In this document: one piece after another, positions 24,031 to 33,152 of the stretch | Position numbering within the stretch: position 1 is the first letter of the stretch | Layout of the letters: the number at the start of each line of letters is the position of its first letter | Origin: Desulfocapsa sp. | Lineage (GTDB): Bacteria; Desulfobacterota; Desulfobulbia; Desulfobulbales; Desulfocapsaceae | Length of the DNA: 45,167 bases | Direction: 5' to 3' | Assembly (NCBI GenBank): GCA_030145625.1 | Contig: JAQYVF010000033.1 | Coordinates: forward strand, 1 to 45,167 | Program-made: the position numbers and the translations under genes | Notes under the pieces: model-generated | Seen by the model: the letters and a program-made list of their open reading frames with translations, nothing else | Told to the model about the DNA's origin: nothing | The model's database searches: none

Positions 24031-25101
24031 TTATCCGTACATCTTTTCATAATATTCACGATACGACCCGTCAATAACCGACTCCACCCATTCCTGATGA
24101 GCCAGATACCAGTCAACGGTCTTTTCGATTCCCTGCTCAAAAGTGACCTTGGGTTCCCAGCCCAGCTGTTCCTTGATGTAGGAAGCATCGATGGCATAAC
24201 GCCGGTCATGCCCCAGTCTATCCTTAACAAAAGTGATCAAAGAGCGTCTGGGGTCACCTGATGCGGGCAGTCCGAGTTTTTGATCCAGGATATCGCAGAT
24301 CAAGGTAACCACCTCCAGGTTTTGTTTCTCATTATTACCGCCGATATTGTACGACTGACCTGGCTTTCCCTTTTCCAGGACTTCGACAATGGCCTCGCAA
24401 TGGTCCTTGACGTAGAGCCAGTCCCGGACATATTTCCCGTCTCCGTAAATGGGTAGCGGTTTCCCGGTCATACTGTTATGAAAAACAAGGGGAATAAGTT
24501 TCTCAGGGAATTGGTAGGGACCATAATTATTAGAGCAGTTGGTGATCAGAACAGGCAGATCATAGGTGTGAAAGTACGCGTTGACCAGGTGGTCTGAAGA
24601 GGCCTTCGATGCTGAATAGGGAGAGCGGGGATCAAAAGGCGTGTTTTCGGTAAACATGCCTTTCTCTCCCAGTGAACCATACACCTCATCAGTGCTGACA
24701 TGAAGGAAACAGGGCTCCTGCCCCTTCCATGAACCATCCAGCCAGCTTTTTCTGGCAGCTTCAAGCAGGCTGAAAGTACCAACAATATTCGTCTGGATAA
24801 AGGCAGCCGGTCCGACAATGGAGCGGTCAACATGGGACTCGGCAGCAAAATGGACTACCGAATCAATCCGTTCTTCAACAAAAAGTTCTTCCATCTTCTG
24901 AGAATCACAGATATCAGCCTTGACGAAACGATAATTTTCTCCAGCCTCTATCCCTACCAGATTACGAAGATTACCGGCATAGGTAAGGTTATCCACATTA
25001 ATTATCCGCCACTGCGGATGATCTTTTAAAAGGAGGCGCACAAAGTTCGCCCCAATAAACCCACACCCACCGGTAACGAGAATTCTACGACTTGTTTCCA
25101 T
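24031..25101 (-). CDS. rfbB: dTDP-glucose 4,6-dehydratase
   Basis: RfbB (RmlB) is an NAD-dependent short-chain dehydrogenase that turns dTDP-glucose into dTDP-4-keto-6-deoxyglucose. The 356-residue protein has the nucleotide-binding GGCGFIG (11-17), AAESHVDRS (86-94), STDEVYG (136-142) with the acid/base aspartate and glutamate, and the Y162-xxx-K166 pair in PYSASKASSD. NCSNNYGPYQFPEKLIP is also diagnostic. It heads a two-gene unit with rfbC. The start ATG is preceded only by a weak GAG. The 207-base divergent gap to prfC should hold promoters for both directions; none stands out. Confidence 0.95.
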   Translation of the reverse strand: METSRRILVTGGCGFIGANFVRLLLKDHPQWRIINVDNLTYAGNLRNLVGIEAGENYRFVKADICDSQKMEELFVEERIDSVVHFAAESHVDRSIVGPAAFIQTNIVGTFSLLEAARKSWLDGSWKGQEPCFLHVSTDEVYGSLGEKGMFTENTPFDPRSPYSASKASSDHLVNAYFHTYDLPVLITNCSNNYGPYQFPEKLIPLVFHNSMTGKPLPIYGDGKYVRDWLYVKDHCEAIVEVLEKGKPGQSYNIGGNNEKQNLEVVTLICDILDQKLGLPASGDPRRSLITFVKDRLGHDRRYAIDASYIKEQLGWEPKVTFEQGIEKTVDWYLAHQEWVESVIDGSYREYYEKMYG

Positions 25102-25308
25102 TAATCACTCTTTTTTTGGTTTTCTTTCTCAGCAAAAGCGCCTATGATGCACAGTTTTTCCTATGGTAATTTCATAACAATTCACCAGCACCTTAGGTAC
25201 ACCCATACAAATGTAGAGGAACTCCATAGTTTCCCCTCCTGACATATTATTACAGAATATTGTCTATACTACATACACTTAGAAATTAAAGTAGATTCTT
25301 CCCATATT

Positions 25309-26898
25309 ATGAGTAAACAGCTTGAACAAGAAATCGCCAAGAGGCGAACATTCGGTATTATCAGCCATCCCGACGCAGGCAAGACAACCCTCACCGAGAA
25401 ACTTCTCCTCTACGGCGGTGCCATCAATATGGCCGGTGCCGTCAAATCACGCAAGGTGGAACGTAAAGCGACCAGCGACTGGATGGCCATTGAGCAGGAA
25501 CGCGGCATTTCGGTTACGACGTCTGTGATGAAATTCACCTACCGGGACTACGAGGTCAATCTGCTGGATACCCCCGGCCATAAGGATTTTTCAGAAGATA
25601 CCTACCGGGTTCTAACTGCCGTGGACTCTGCCATCATGGTCATCGACTCTGCCAAAGGTGTGGAAGCACAGACCGAAAAACTGATGGAAGTCTGCCGCAT
25701 GCGCAACACTCCACTCATCACCTTCATCAACAAGCTTGACCGAGAAGGTATGGATCCCCTGGATATCCTGGCCGAAATCGAAGACAAACTACAAATTGAG
25801 TGCACCCCTATGTCCTGGCCCATCGGCATGGGAAAAACCTTCAAAGGGGTCTACAATCTCTACAAGAAACAGATTCACCTCTTTACACCGGGTCAAGGAA
25901 CACGAGACCAGGAAGGCATCACCATTGATTCCTTAGATGATCCACGTCTGGATGAAATCCTTACCAGTCATGATGCCCAACTCTTACGTGATGACATCGA
26001 GCTCCTGGAAGGAGCAGCAAACCCTTTTGAATACGAGCACTACCTCAGTGCCGGTCAAACTCCGGTTTTTTTCGGCTCAGCCATCAACAACTTTGGTGTC
26101 CGCGAACTCCTTAACGGCTTTGTCGAAATGGCCCCCCCTCCAGGAATACGTGCGGCTCAGAATCGGGATGTTTCACCCACTGAAGAAACTTTCTCAGGAT
26201 TTGTCTTTAAAATCCAGGCCAACATGAACCCGGCTCACCGGGACCGTATAGCGTTTTTCCGCATCTGCTCAGGGAAATTTACCCGAGGGATGAAGGTAAA
26301 ACACCACCGAATCGGTAAAGATATTACTCTGTCCAATGCCACCATTTTCATGGCCCAGGATCGGGCCAATGTGGAAGAGGCCTGGCCGGGAGACATTATT
26401 GGCCTCCATAATCATGGAACCATCAAGATAGGAGATACTTTTACTCAAAAAGAAGAACTGAAATTTACAGGAATCCCTAACTTTGCCCCAGAACACTTCC
26501 GTCGGGTTCTCATCAAGAATCCCATGAAGATGAAGCAACTGCAGAAAGGTATGCAGCAGCTGGCTGAAGAAGGGGCAATCCAGGTCTTTCGCCCCATGAT
26601 TGGCTCTTCTTATGTTATGGGGGCCGTGGGTGTTCTTCAGTTTGAAGTCACAGTTGCCAGATTAAAAAATGAGTACGGAGTAGAAGCAGTCTATGAACCC
26701 ATCGACTTTCAGGCAGCACGATGGGTTCACTGCAAGGACAAAAAGAGACTGGCCGAATTTGAACAGAAGAATCAGGCTGCCCTTGCCACTGATGCAGAAG
26801 GCTTCCTTACCTACCTGGCCCAAAACGAGTGGATGCTCAATTTTTTCATGGAAAAGTGGCCGGATATCGAATTTCAAAAGACCAGAGAGAATATATAA
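25309..26898 (+). CDS. prfC: Peptide chain release factor 3
   Basis: RF3 is the GTPase that recycles RF1 and RF2 from the ribosome after termination. The 529-residue length is exactly typical. The G1 motif HPDAGKTT is at 20-27, the switch II motif is [15 protein letters not shown]4 is NKLDRE, and later blocks include [25 protein letters not shown] with [10 protein letters not shown] and FAPEHFRRV, which separate RF3 from EF-G. It is a monocistronic gene, convergent with the DUF134 gene and followed by two hairpins. Confidence 0.97.
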   Translation: MSKQLEQEIAKRRTFGIISHPDAGKTTLTEKLLLYGGAINMAGAVKSRKVERKATSDWMAIEQERGISVTTSVMKFTYRDYEVNLLDTPGHKDFSEDTYRVLTAVDSAIMVIDSAKGVEAQTEKLMEVCRMRNTPLITFINKLDREGMDPLDILAEIEDKLQIECTPMSWPIGMGKTFKGVYNLYKKQIHLFTPGQGTRDQEGITIDSLDDPRLDEILTSHDAQLLRDDIELLEGAANPFEYEHYLSAGQTPVFFGSAINNFGVRELLNGFVEMAPPPGIRAAQNRDVSPTEETFSGFVFKIQANMNPAHRDRIAFFRICSGKFTRGMKVKHHRIGKDITLSNATIFMAQDRANVEEAWPGDIIGLHNHGTIKIGDTFTQKEELKFTGIPNFAPEHFRRVLIKNPMKMKQLQKGMQQLAEEGAIQVFRPMIGSSYVMGAVGVLQFEVTVARLKNEYGVEAVYEPIDFQAARWVHCKDKKRLAEFEQKNQAALATDAEGFLTYLAQNEWMLNFFMEKWPDIEFQKTRENI

Positions 26899-26918
26899 AC
26901 GGACATATCCATCTCAAA

Positions 26919-26951
26919 CCTTAAGTTTCTGCAACAGTAAGAAACTTAAGG
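26919..26951 (+). terminator. Hairpin after prfC, probable terminator without T-run
   Basis: CCTTAAGTTTCT (26919-26930) and AGAAACTTAAGG (26940-26951) form a perfect 12-bp stem with a nine-base loop, beginning 21 bases after the prfC stop. There is no T-run on either side, so termination is inferred only from position and may instead reflect an RNA-stabilising hairpin. Confidence 0.45.
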
Positions 26952-27008
26952 CCACCCTTAAAGTGACTCAATTACCGGCTAGAAGACAATGCACTTCGAG
27001 TTGACAAT

Positions 27009-27060
27009 AAGAACTCTTTTCAGTGTGTTGCTCGTTTGGTGAACGCTGAAAATAGCTCTT
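27009..27060. repeat. Imperfect 15-bp inverted repeat in the prfC/DUF134 convergent gap
   Basis: AAGAACTCTTTTCAG (27009-27023) pairs with CTGAAAATAGCTCTT (27046-27060) with two mismatches; the 22-base loop itself contains a small CGTT...AACG hairpin. A perfect 15-base palindrome TGCCTAATTTAGGCA follows at 27071-27085 and overlaps the stop codon of the DUF134 gene. Together these could act as a two-way transcription barrier between the convergent genes. Confidence 0.55.
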
Positions 27061-27078
27061 GACTGTTCACTGCCTAAT

Positions 27079-27363
27079 TTAGGCATCCTCGACAAAGACA
27101 AGGGCTCGCCCCTCAGTCAAGGCCTCGGCTGTCTTTCTCCTGGCAATGGTAATAATACGCTGGACAGTCCCTCGGGACACCCCCATTTTCAGCCCAGCCT
27201 CTTCCTGGGTCAAGCCATCCATGTCACAGAGTCGCAGAGCTTCCATCTCATCACGAAAGAGCTCAATCTGTTCCAATTTTGTCAATGGCGTTCCTGTGGG
27301 CTTAAAGGCCCGTCCGCAAAAGTTACCTTCACAATTCCTGAGTTTTTTTGGTCTCGGTGACAT
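27079..27363 (-). CDS. DUF134 (UPF0251) putative DNA-binding regulator
   Basis: This 94-residue protein begins MSPRPKKLRNCEGN, the usual opening of DUF134 proteins, with the following FKPTGTPLTKLEQIELFRDEMEALRL and a sigma-70-region-4-like helix-turn-helix (LTQEEAGLKMGVSRGTVQRIITIARRK, about 50-75). Two cysteines in NCEGNFCGR could bind a metal or cluster. A TTG nine bases earlier is an alternative start. DUF134 genes are often found next to NifX/dinitrogenase-cofactor-type proteins, as here (141 bases apart, same strand), so it may regulate that gene. The DNA target is unknown. Confidence 0.85.
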   Translation of the reverse strand: MSPRPKKLRNCEGNFCGRAFKPTGTPLTKLEQIELFRDEMEALRLCDMDGLTQEEAGLKMGVSRGTVQRIITIARRKTAEALTEGRALVFVEDA

Positions 27364-27503
27364 AGTACCCAATGTTTAAGGAGAAAATTCTGGATAAATG
27401 GTGAAAAAGATAACGACGGCCCGACACTTTTACAACAGTCGTTCCGCCGTCATCAAAAAAAACGGTTCCCTTATACCTTCATCATCTACAAAAAGAAAAT
27501 ATC

Positions 27504-27893
27504 TTACTGATGGCAGTTACTTCCGCCACTACATGCCTGATCAACATTCATTTTAGGCAGCATCCCATCACTAAATTTCTCCACTGCGGTAACGGCATCC
27601 AAAATGGAATTACGATCTGCCCAGTAGACATCAATGCCGACTTCAGCAAAGCCCTGCATGGGGCGGGCTCCGATACCTCCAACAACAATGGCATCGACAT
27701 TGGCGTCATTTAAAACCTGTACCGGCACCATGCAGCCCCCTGCGCCATGATCGGGAGGCGGCAGAGTCTCCACGGAACTGATTTTGTTATCGGAATCCAG
27801 TTCAACCAGTGTAAAAACATCACAATGGCCAAAATGTTCAGAGCGAGAAGCTTCCAGGCCTCCAGGACTATTTGTTGGTATGCAAATACGCAT
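27504..27893 (-). CDS. NifX/dinitrogenase iron-molybdenum cofactor family protein
   Basis: The 129-residue protein matches the small NifX/NifB-carboxy-terminal domain family: MRICIPTNSPGG, SEHFGHCDVFTLVELD (19-34), DHGAGGCMVPVQVL and AIVVGGIGARPMQGFAEVGIDVYWA. Members bind iron-sulfur or FeMo-cofactor precursors; stand-alone relatives in anaerobes without nitrogenase neighbours have unknown roles. A cysteine-containing tail (ACSGGSNCHQ) is an added feature. The ATG has AAGGAG about nine bases upstream. No nif gene is present, so a role in nitrogen fixation should not be assumed. The 375-base stretch upstream (27894-28268) holds no gene or convincing signal that I can see. Confidence 0.85.
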   Translation of the reverse strand: MRICIPTNSPGGLEASRSEHFGHCDVFTLVELDSDNKISSVETLPPPDHGAGGCMVPVQVLNDANVDAIVVGGIGARPMQGFAEVGIDVYWADRNSILDAVTAVEKFSDGMLPKMNVDQACSGGSNCHQ

Positions 27894-28268
27894 CTTAGCA
27901 GTCTCCTTATAATGACCGGTATCTCCGGCCCTTCTGTTATGAAATTTAAAAAAACGAAAATCCTATTCTCGGTAACTCGTTAGAGTTCCTTTACTACTAT
28001 TATTCTTTGAGCCGAACAGTCAAGACCGGCATAGAACATTTTCCCCCCTCCGGACCACACTGCCATCAATGATATTGCTTGGTATATTGTGGCCATCAGC
28101 TAAATAAATCCTTAGATCATATCCATTCTCTGTTACCATTTTCACTCCCTGTTCCACAGAATGATCGACCTTCCCCATCTTCTACAGCATCCCACCCCTT
28201 TCCGCAATATGTCCCACGCTGTGACATCTTTTTTTTCAGAAAGTTGAGGCCTTCTCTTTCTTATTTTA
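27894..28268. other. Gene-free stretch before the NifX-like gene
   Basis: It contains the NifX-like ribosome binding site at its left end, many C/T-rich runs and no credible ORF, tRNA or strong hairpin. A plus-strand frame from 28079 runs into the transporter gene antisense and is rejected. It should contain the promoter for the NifX-like gene and the end of the transporter transcript. Confidence 0.5.
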
Positions 28269-29267
28269 TCAGCTTGCCGCCATCTCTTTTTCGACTGGTC
28301 CAAATATCTTTGAAGTCAGCTTCACATACCAGGCCGCAGACTGCACTTGTATGATATACGACACGGCAATAACCAGTGCCGCATCGGCACCCTGATCACC
28401 GAAGGCATTTATAGCAATTGCCAGGGCAATAGAAAGATTTCGCATCACTGTTCCGTAGACTAAAGCAATAGCATCGTCCCTTTGAAACAGAAATCTACCA
28501 ACAATGGTCCCCAAAGTGTAATTGACAAAATATATAATGAGTAGCGGTTTGAATATCATCCAAAGAATGATGGGATCCTGAGACAATTTTTCAGCCTTAA
28601 GGGCTATGGCAACAAAGACAATGCCCAAAACACCAATTGTTGAAAGCGAGGGAAATCGGGGAGCCCATCTCTTTTTAAAATCTTTGGGGCCATACTTCTT
28701 CATAAAATATGATCGCGTTATATAACCAAGTAGCATAGGAATAAAAACAATATAGACGATCTGTTTGATAACCAGAAGAATATCCATATCCACCTTGGCC
28801 CCCATGAGTGTTTTAACATACACAGGGGTTAGCAGAGAACCGAGGGTCAAGCCGATGACAGTCATGTTAATTGCGGCTCCCATGTTCCCCTTGGCAAAAC
28901 CGGTCCATGAAATCGTCATCCCACTGGTTGGCAACAACGAAGCCAAAAGGAGGCCAAGCGCCATATAATGATTGTCAGGGAAAAACCACAGCCCAAGGCC
29001 ATAGGCAAGAAATGGAATAATCAGAAAATTGATAAACTGGGTCAAAACCTGCAATTTGACATTTCTGATACCATCCCTCAGATGCTTGATATTCAATGTA
29101 ACCATCATCGGATAAACCATAAGAAAGGTCAAGGGCACAATCAGATTCTTCAACTGCTTAACAAGCTGTCCATCAACGGAATTGCCAAAAAGGAACCCAA
29201 GAGCTATCATGAGCGGAATAGCGTAAACAAGCTTTTTATTTATTGTACTCAACAAGCTCCAAATCAT
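28269..29267 (-). CDS. BASS/ACR3-type membrane transporter
   Basis: A 332-residue integral membrane protein with about ten hydrophobic segments. LIVPLTFLMVYPMMVTLNIKHL, LLLASLLPTSGMTISWTGFAKGNMGAAINMTVIG and the late VMRNLSIALAIAINAFG block match the bile acid:sodium symporter superfamily, nearer to the arsenite efflux (ACR3) side. ACR3 proteins have a conserved cysteine in the fourth helix (P-C-T); here the equivalent motif reads LPTSGMT, with no cysteine, so arsenite specificity is doubtful. It starts inside the stop codon of the DUF302 gene (TGATG), which implies the two are made together. Substrate unknown. Confidence 0.8.
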   Translation of the reverse strand: MIWSLLSTINKKLVYAIPLMIALGFLFGNSVDGQLVKQLKNLIVPLTFLMVYPMMVTLNIKHLRDGIRNVKLQVLTQFINFLIIPFLAYGLGLWFFPDNHYMALGLLLASLLPTSGMTISWTGFAKGNMGAAINMTVIGLTLGSLLTPVYVKTLMGAKVDMDILLVIKQIVYIVFIPMLLGYITRSYFMKKYGPKDFKKRWAPRFPSLSTIGVLGIVFVAIALKAEKLSQDPIILWMIFKPLLIIYFVNYTLGTIVGRFLFQRDDAIALVYGTVMRNLSIALAIAINAFGDQGADAALVIAVSYIIQVQSAAWYVKLTSKIFGPVEKEMAAS

Positions 29268-29683
29268 CAGCTCGCCTCATCAATCATGGAACGAATTTTG
29301 ACAAATGTTTGTGCAAGAGATTTCGGAAAGTTAGGATCACCGGGAACCAATGCAGTGATATCAGCAGTACTGTAGCTCAAGTAGCGGATCTGAGTCTTAC
29401 CATCTTTGGAAAAAACCATTACAAATTTAGGCATAAGGATGGCACGCTCAGGATTTGCAGCCAGACTCTTGTCAGCTTTGGTGGGCTTACAAATCTGTAT
29501 CATATGCAAGTCAAATTCATCCGGTACCGTACCACCATGCTCAACAAAGGTCTTTTTCATGTCCATCGTCTCAGAATTATTGACAACAAAATCATTTTTT
29601 TTCACAATATCGGTAAAATCTGCAGCAAAATGTTTAACACTCTTTTCACTTTCAGCAATGTACAGATCTTCACTACGATTCAT
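29267..29683 (-). CDS. DUF302-domain protein
   Basis: This 138-residue soluble protein carries the DUF302 core: a helix (SEKSVKHFAADFTDIVKKNDFVV), then HMIQICKPTKADKSLAANPERAILMPKFVMVFSKDGKTQIRYLSY. DUF302 folds resemble small alpha/beta ligand-binding domains; the biochemical role is not known. No signal peptide is seen. It overlaps the downstream transporter by one base, so coupling is nearly certain and a joint function is likely. Only a weak GAAGAG precedes the ATG. Confidence 0.8.
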   Translation of the reverse strand: MNRSEDLYIAESEKSVKHFAADFTDIVKKNDFVVNNSETMDMKKTFVEHGGTVPDEFDLHMIQICKPTKADKSLAANPERAILMPKFVMVFSKDGKTQIRYLSYSTADITALVPGDPNFPKSLAQTFVKIRSMIDEAS

Positions 29684-30077
29684 ACTCTTCTCTTGTCCAG
29701 ATTTTATTATCTCTGTTTTTCCGGCACCAATTTTAGCTCCAGTATTTTACTCAGCATAGACGCTCAGTGAACATATACACATCATAGTGATGCATTTTGT
29801 CACTGTCAAGAGAAAATAACTACCTTTACCAGTGCTTTGTTTTTTATAACTCAAACGAGTTTCAGGGAAGCAAAGGTGAATTGGCAGTCTGGATAGAGAA
29901 GACAGATAAATCCTTACATAAATATCCCATTCGGGGTATTATCTCCGAATTGTACAGAAAAGAGAAAACACCTCCAACTTCAGTGCTGTGTTAAAAAGGT
30001 ATTTCCCGTTGCCATAACAGGAAATCGACCTATAATCTTTACCATAATGGCATCAGTTTTTAAAAAAAGGCTTTTCG
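29684..30077. other. Divergent intergenic stretch, no gene seen
   Basis: This separates the DUF302 gene from the DUF4390 gene. It includes a small dyad around 29782-29805 (AGTGA...TCACT) and a 65-codon frame from TTG 29797 that lacks a ribosome binding site and similarity to any family I know. It should contain both promoters, but none is strong enough to name. Confidence 0.45.
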
Positions 30078-30659
30078 TTGATTATGCGCCACCCATTTCT
30101 AATCATACTTCTTTTCCTTATCCAGTTTGCGTTCCTTTCAGGATCCACTGCGCTTGCTGCCACAAAACAAGAAGTACAGTTCAAAGACATTACCATCACC
30201 ACCTCCAACACACATCTCCTTCTTTTCGGGATAGTAAAAAATGATAAAAACAACGATATGGAACAGGCCCTGCACAGCGGTATTCCCATGCGATTTTCCT
30301 TTTTCATTGAACTCTTCCGAACCAGAGAAAACTGGCCAGACGAGGAGTTGATCTCCATGGAATTCAGCCATACCCTCAAATATGACACGCTGAAAGAACA
30401 TTACCAGGTGGAGCTGGAAGAACAGAAAAAAAGCATATCCACCTACCACACTTTCCAGGAGGCTATGCAGGTAATGAATGAAATAAATGGCCTCCGGGTC
30501 ATTGAACTAAGCCAACTTCTTCCTGACAGCTCTTACGAACTGCGCATGAAAGCGGAGTTGTACAAAAAAACTCTCCCCATGAACCTCCACTACGTGGTTC
30601 CCTTTGTCTCTCTGTGGGACGTGGAGACAGACTGGCATACCATTGAATTCACTTATTAG
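30078..30659 (+). CDS. DUF4390 exported protein
   Basis: A 193-residue protein with an amino-terminal signal sequence (hydrophobic about 6-20, cleavage near STALAAT) followed by a beta-rich DUF4390 domain: VQFKDITITTSNTHLLLFGIVKND, FSFFIELFRTRENWPDE and DTLKEHYQVELEE. Its biochemical function is unknown, but DUF4390 genes commonly precede NtrY-type kinases, as here. TTG at 30078 has AAGG seven bases upstream, whereas ATG 30084 is 13 bases away; either start gives an intact signal peptide. A periplasmic ligand-sensing or accessory role for the kinase is possible but not shown. Confidence 0.83.
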   Translation: MIMRHPFLIILLFLIQFAFLSGSTALAATKQEVQFKDITITTSNTHLLLFGIVKNDKNNDMEQALHSGIPMRFSFFIELFRTRENWPDEELISMEFSHTLKYDTLKEHYQVELEEQKKSISTYHTFQEAMQVMNEINGLRVIELSQLLPDSSYELRMKAELYKKTLPMNLHYVVPFVSLWDVETDWHTIEFTY

Positions 30660-30838
30660 TCTCTTTGCGACCTAACTACTCTAAAGTGCATACAAAAAAA
30701 ATTATCAAACCACATCATTTAACTATGCAGCAGTTCTCTAGGTGTTATAAATCAAACCATTCGCCTAAACATCAGTATAGCAGGCGATCTGACCACAGAC
30801 AGATACCATACCGCTAACTTGTTACTTTGCGGCCAACC

Positions 30839-33142
30839 ATGGACGATTCAACGCAAAAACAAATACAGTTGCCTGCACCTCAAAGTCTGAGTAAACCTCA
30901 ACTCAGCGATGAGCAGCGACAACAAAAAAAACGCCTGGTCAGAAAGGTTATTGTCACCTGTCTCTGTCTTATCCCTCTTTTCGTCTGGCTGGAGAGTTCA
31001 CTGGTCAATGTCGACATTAGCCTGCCGGTCTCCAGTGACATCCTGATTTTTGCACTGATTAATCTCAATGTTCTTCTTGTCCTTCTCATGCTCTACCTGG
31101 TTCTTCGCAACCTGGCAGAGTTGTTTTTTGAAAGTCGCCAGAACATTCTTGGCTCAAAACTGAAGAGTAAACTGGTCATCTCTTTTATCTCACTTTCTCT
31201 GATTCCCACGATCCTTCTTTTCTTTATCTCTCTCCAGTTTGTTTCCACCAGTATGGACTACTGGTTCAATTCCAACATCGAACTTTCCCTGCAAAAATCA
31301 CTGGACCTTGCCCAATCGATACTCCAGGAAACCAAAGAAGAGGTTGACCTCCTGGGAGAGAATATTGAACAGAACCTTCTCCTGATATACGAAAAAAAAC
31401 CTGGGACCGATGATTTAAAAAAGAGTCTCAACACCATCCTCACAACCAACAATATTCTGGGTCCTGACAGTCTCACCCTTATCATTGACCAGCGCAACAA
31501 GGTAATCACCGCATCCGCACCCCTGTTGGCCAGTCAAAAACTGCCCAGGATTACACTGGCAACACTTGATTCGGTACGAAAAAACCAGGAACCAGAGATT
31601 GTCATTCAGCAATCAAACGCAGGAGATTTAATTCGCCGTGTCAGCAAAATCCACCTGCCCTGGGATCCAGCAGAAGAAGCCTTCCTCGTCACTACCCTGC
31701 TCATCAAAAATGATCAACTTGATCGGCTGAATTTCATCTCAAAGGGTATTGAAGATTACCAGCAATTAAAATACCTGAAGAAACCCTTCAAGTTCTGGCT
31801 TCTCATTATTCTCCTCATTGTCACTCTGCTGATCATTTTCTCAGCCATCTGGTTCGGTCTCTATATTGCCAGGAGCATTACCGGGCCTCTGGACAAGATG
31901 GCCGCTGCCACCATACGTGTTGCCGATGGTGATCTCAGCTTTGTCCTGGAAAAAGAATCCAACGATGAGATGGGACTGCTGGTAGACTCCTTTAACACCA
32001 TGACTTCCAACCTCAGTTCCAGCAACGCTAAACTGGCTGAGGCCTTACAGGCCCTGCAACAGAGTTCCAGGGAGTCTGAAGATCGCAGGCGCTATACTGA
32101 AATTATCCTCCAGAACGTTGAGGCCGGAGTCATCTCCCTGGATGATAATGGCCAGATCACCACCATCAACCGTTTTGCCGAGAAACTGCTCAATATCAAC
32201 AAAAAATTTTTCCTGGGTCGCAAATACACGCAAGTCCTACCAAGAGAACAAGTTGGCACCATCGACGATTTCATCAAAGAATTGAATATCACCGGCAAGA
32301 GTTCTGTACGCCAGCATCTTAAAATTTCCATCCTCAAGGAAAACTTTTCCCTGCTCATCACCTTCACCCGCCTTGAAAACGAAGAAGGTGAACCCTTGGG
32401 ATTTGTCCTGGTCTTTGACAATCTGACCCAATTGGAAAAGATGCAACGGATGGCGGCTTGGCGTGAGGTGGCCCGCCGCATTGCCCATGAAATCAAAAAT
32501 CCACTGACCCCCATTCAGCTCTCTGCCCAACGTCTGCGCAGACGCTACCCTGAAATTCTTGAAGAAGATAATTCCATCTTCGATCAATGTACCGGTACCA
32601 TCATTAAACAGGTTGATGAGCTCAAACAGCTGGTCAGTGAATTTTCTCAATTTGCTCGAATGCCTAAGATTAATCAGGCTCCGGCAGATATCCTCAAAAT
32701 GATAGACGAGACGCTGGTTCTCTATCAACAGGCGCACGGACAAATTGTATTCACGATCACGGCAGAAAATGACATTCCCATATTTAGTTTTGACGTGGAA
32801 CAGATAAAACGCTGCCTTATCAATCTCCTCGACAATGCGGTTGCAGTTTTGCCTGATGGCGGTACAATAGACATTATTCTTTCTTTAAACGAAGAAGAAA
32901 ACAATATCTTCATACAGGTCTGTGACTCTGGTCCGGGTATAGTCGAGGAGGACAAACTGCGACTTTTTGAGCCCTACTTTTCCACCAAAAAGACTGGCAC
33001 CGGTCTCGGCCTGGCCATCGTTTCCACCATCATCTCCGACCACAACGGCTATATCAGAATTCAGGACAACAGGCCCCACGGCACCATATTCACCATTGAA
33101 CTGCCCCTGCTTGCCAAACGCGGGAAACAAGCAGGCAACTGA
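30839..33142 (+). CDS. ntrY: NtrY-type sensor histidine kinase
   Basis: A membrane-bound histidine kinase of 767 residues from ATG 30839 (TTG 30827 gives 771). Three hydrophobic segments are near 30-50, 60-85 and 105-130, then an extracytoplasmic region, a further helix near 315-340, a HAMP domain (SITGPLDKMAAATIRVADGDLS), a PAS domain (about 415-520), and a HisKA H-box with H550 in RRIAHEIKNPLTPIQLSAQR. The ATPase domain shows LINLLDNAV, DSGPGI and TGTGLGLAIV. It sits directly upstream of an NtrX-type regulator, separated by 10 bases. NtrYX systems respond to nitrogen, redox or envelope signals; the signal here is unknown. Confidence 0.93.
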   Translation: MDDSTQKQIQLPAPQSLSKPQLSDEQRQQKKRLVRKVIVTCLCLIPLFVWLESSLVNVDISLPVSSDILIFALINLNVLLVLLMLYLVLRNLAELFFESRQNILGSKLKSKLVISFISLSLIPTILLFFISLQFVSTSMDYWFNSNIELSLQKSLDLAQSILQETKEEVDLLGENIEQNLLLIYEKKPGTDDLKKSLNTILTTNNILGPDSLTLIIDQRNKVITASAPLLASQKLPRITLATLDSVRKNQEPEIVIQQSNAGDLIRRVSKIHLPWDPAEEAFLVTTLLIKNDQLDRLNFISKGIEDYQQLKYLKKPFKFWLLIILLIVTLLIIFSAIWFGLYIARSITGPLDKMAAATIRVADGDLSFVLEKESNDEMGLLVDSFNTMTSNLSSSNAKLAEALQALQQSSRESEDRRRYTEIILQNVEAGVISLDDNGQITTINRFAEKLLNINKKFFLGRKYTQVLPREQVGTIDDFIKELNITGKSSVRQHLKISILKENFSLLITFTRLENEEGEPLGFVLVFDNLTQLEKMQRMAAWREVARRIAHEIKNPLTPIQLSAQRLRRRYPEILEEDNSIFDQCTGTIIKQVDELKQLVSEFSQFARMPKINQAPADILKMIDETLVLYQQAHGQIVFTITAENDIPIFSFDVEQIKRCLINLLDNAVAVLPDGGTIDIILSLNEEENNIFIQVCDSGPGIVEEDKLRLFEPYFSTKKTGTGLGLAIVSTIISDHNGYIRIQDNRPHGTIFTIELPLLAKRGKQAGN

Positions 33143-33152
33143 GACATCTTTT

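Noticed and set aside
28079-28354. A 91-codon plus-strand ORF into the transporter gene
   Set aside because: Its 3' part is antisense to the conserved transporter end, and its product is a low-complexity proline/serine-rich sequence.
29797-29994. A 65-codon plus-strand ORF upstream of DUF4390
   Set aside because: It begins with TTG and has no ribosome binding site or recognisable motif; it could not be supported from sequence alone.
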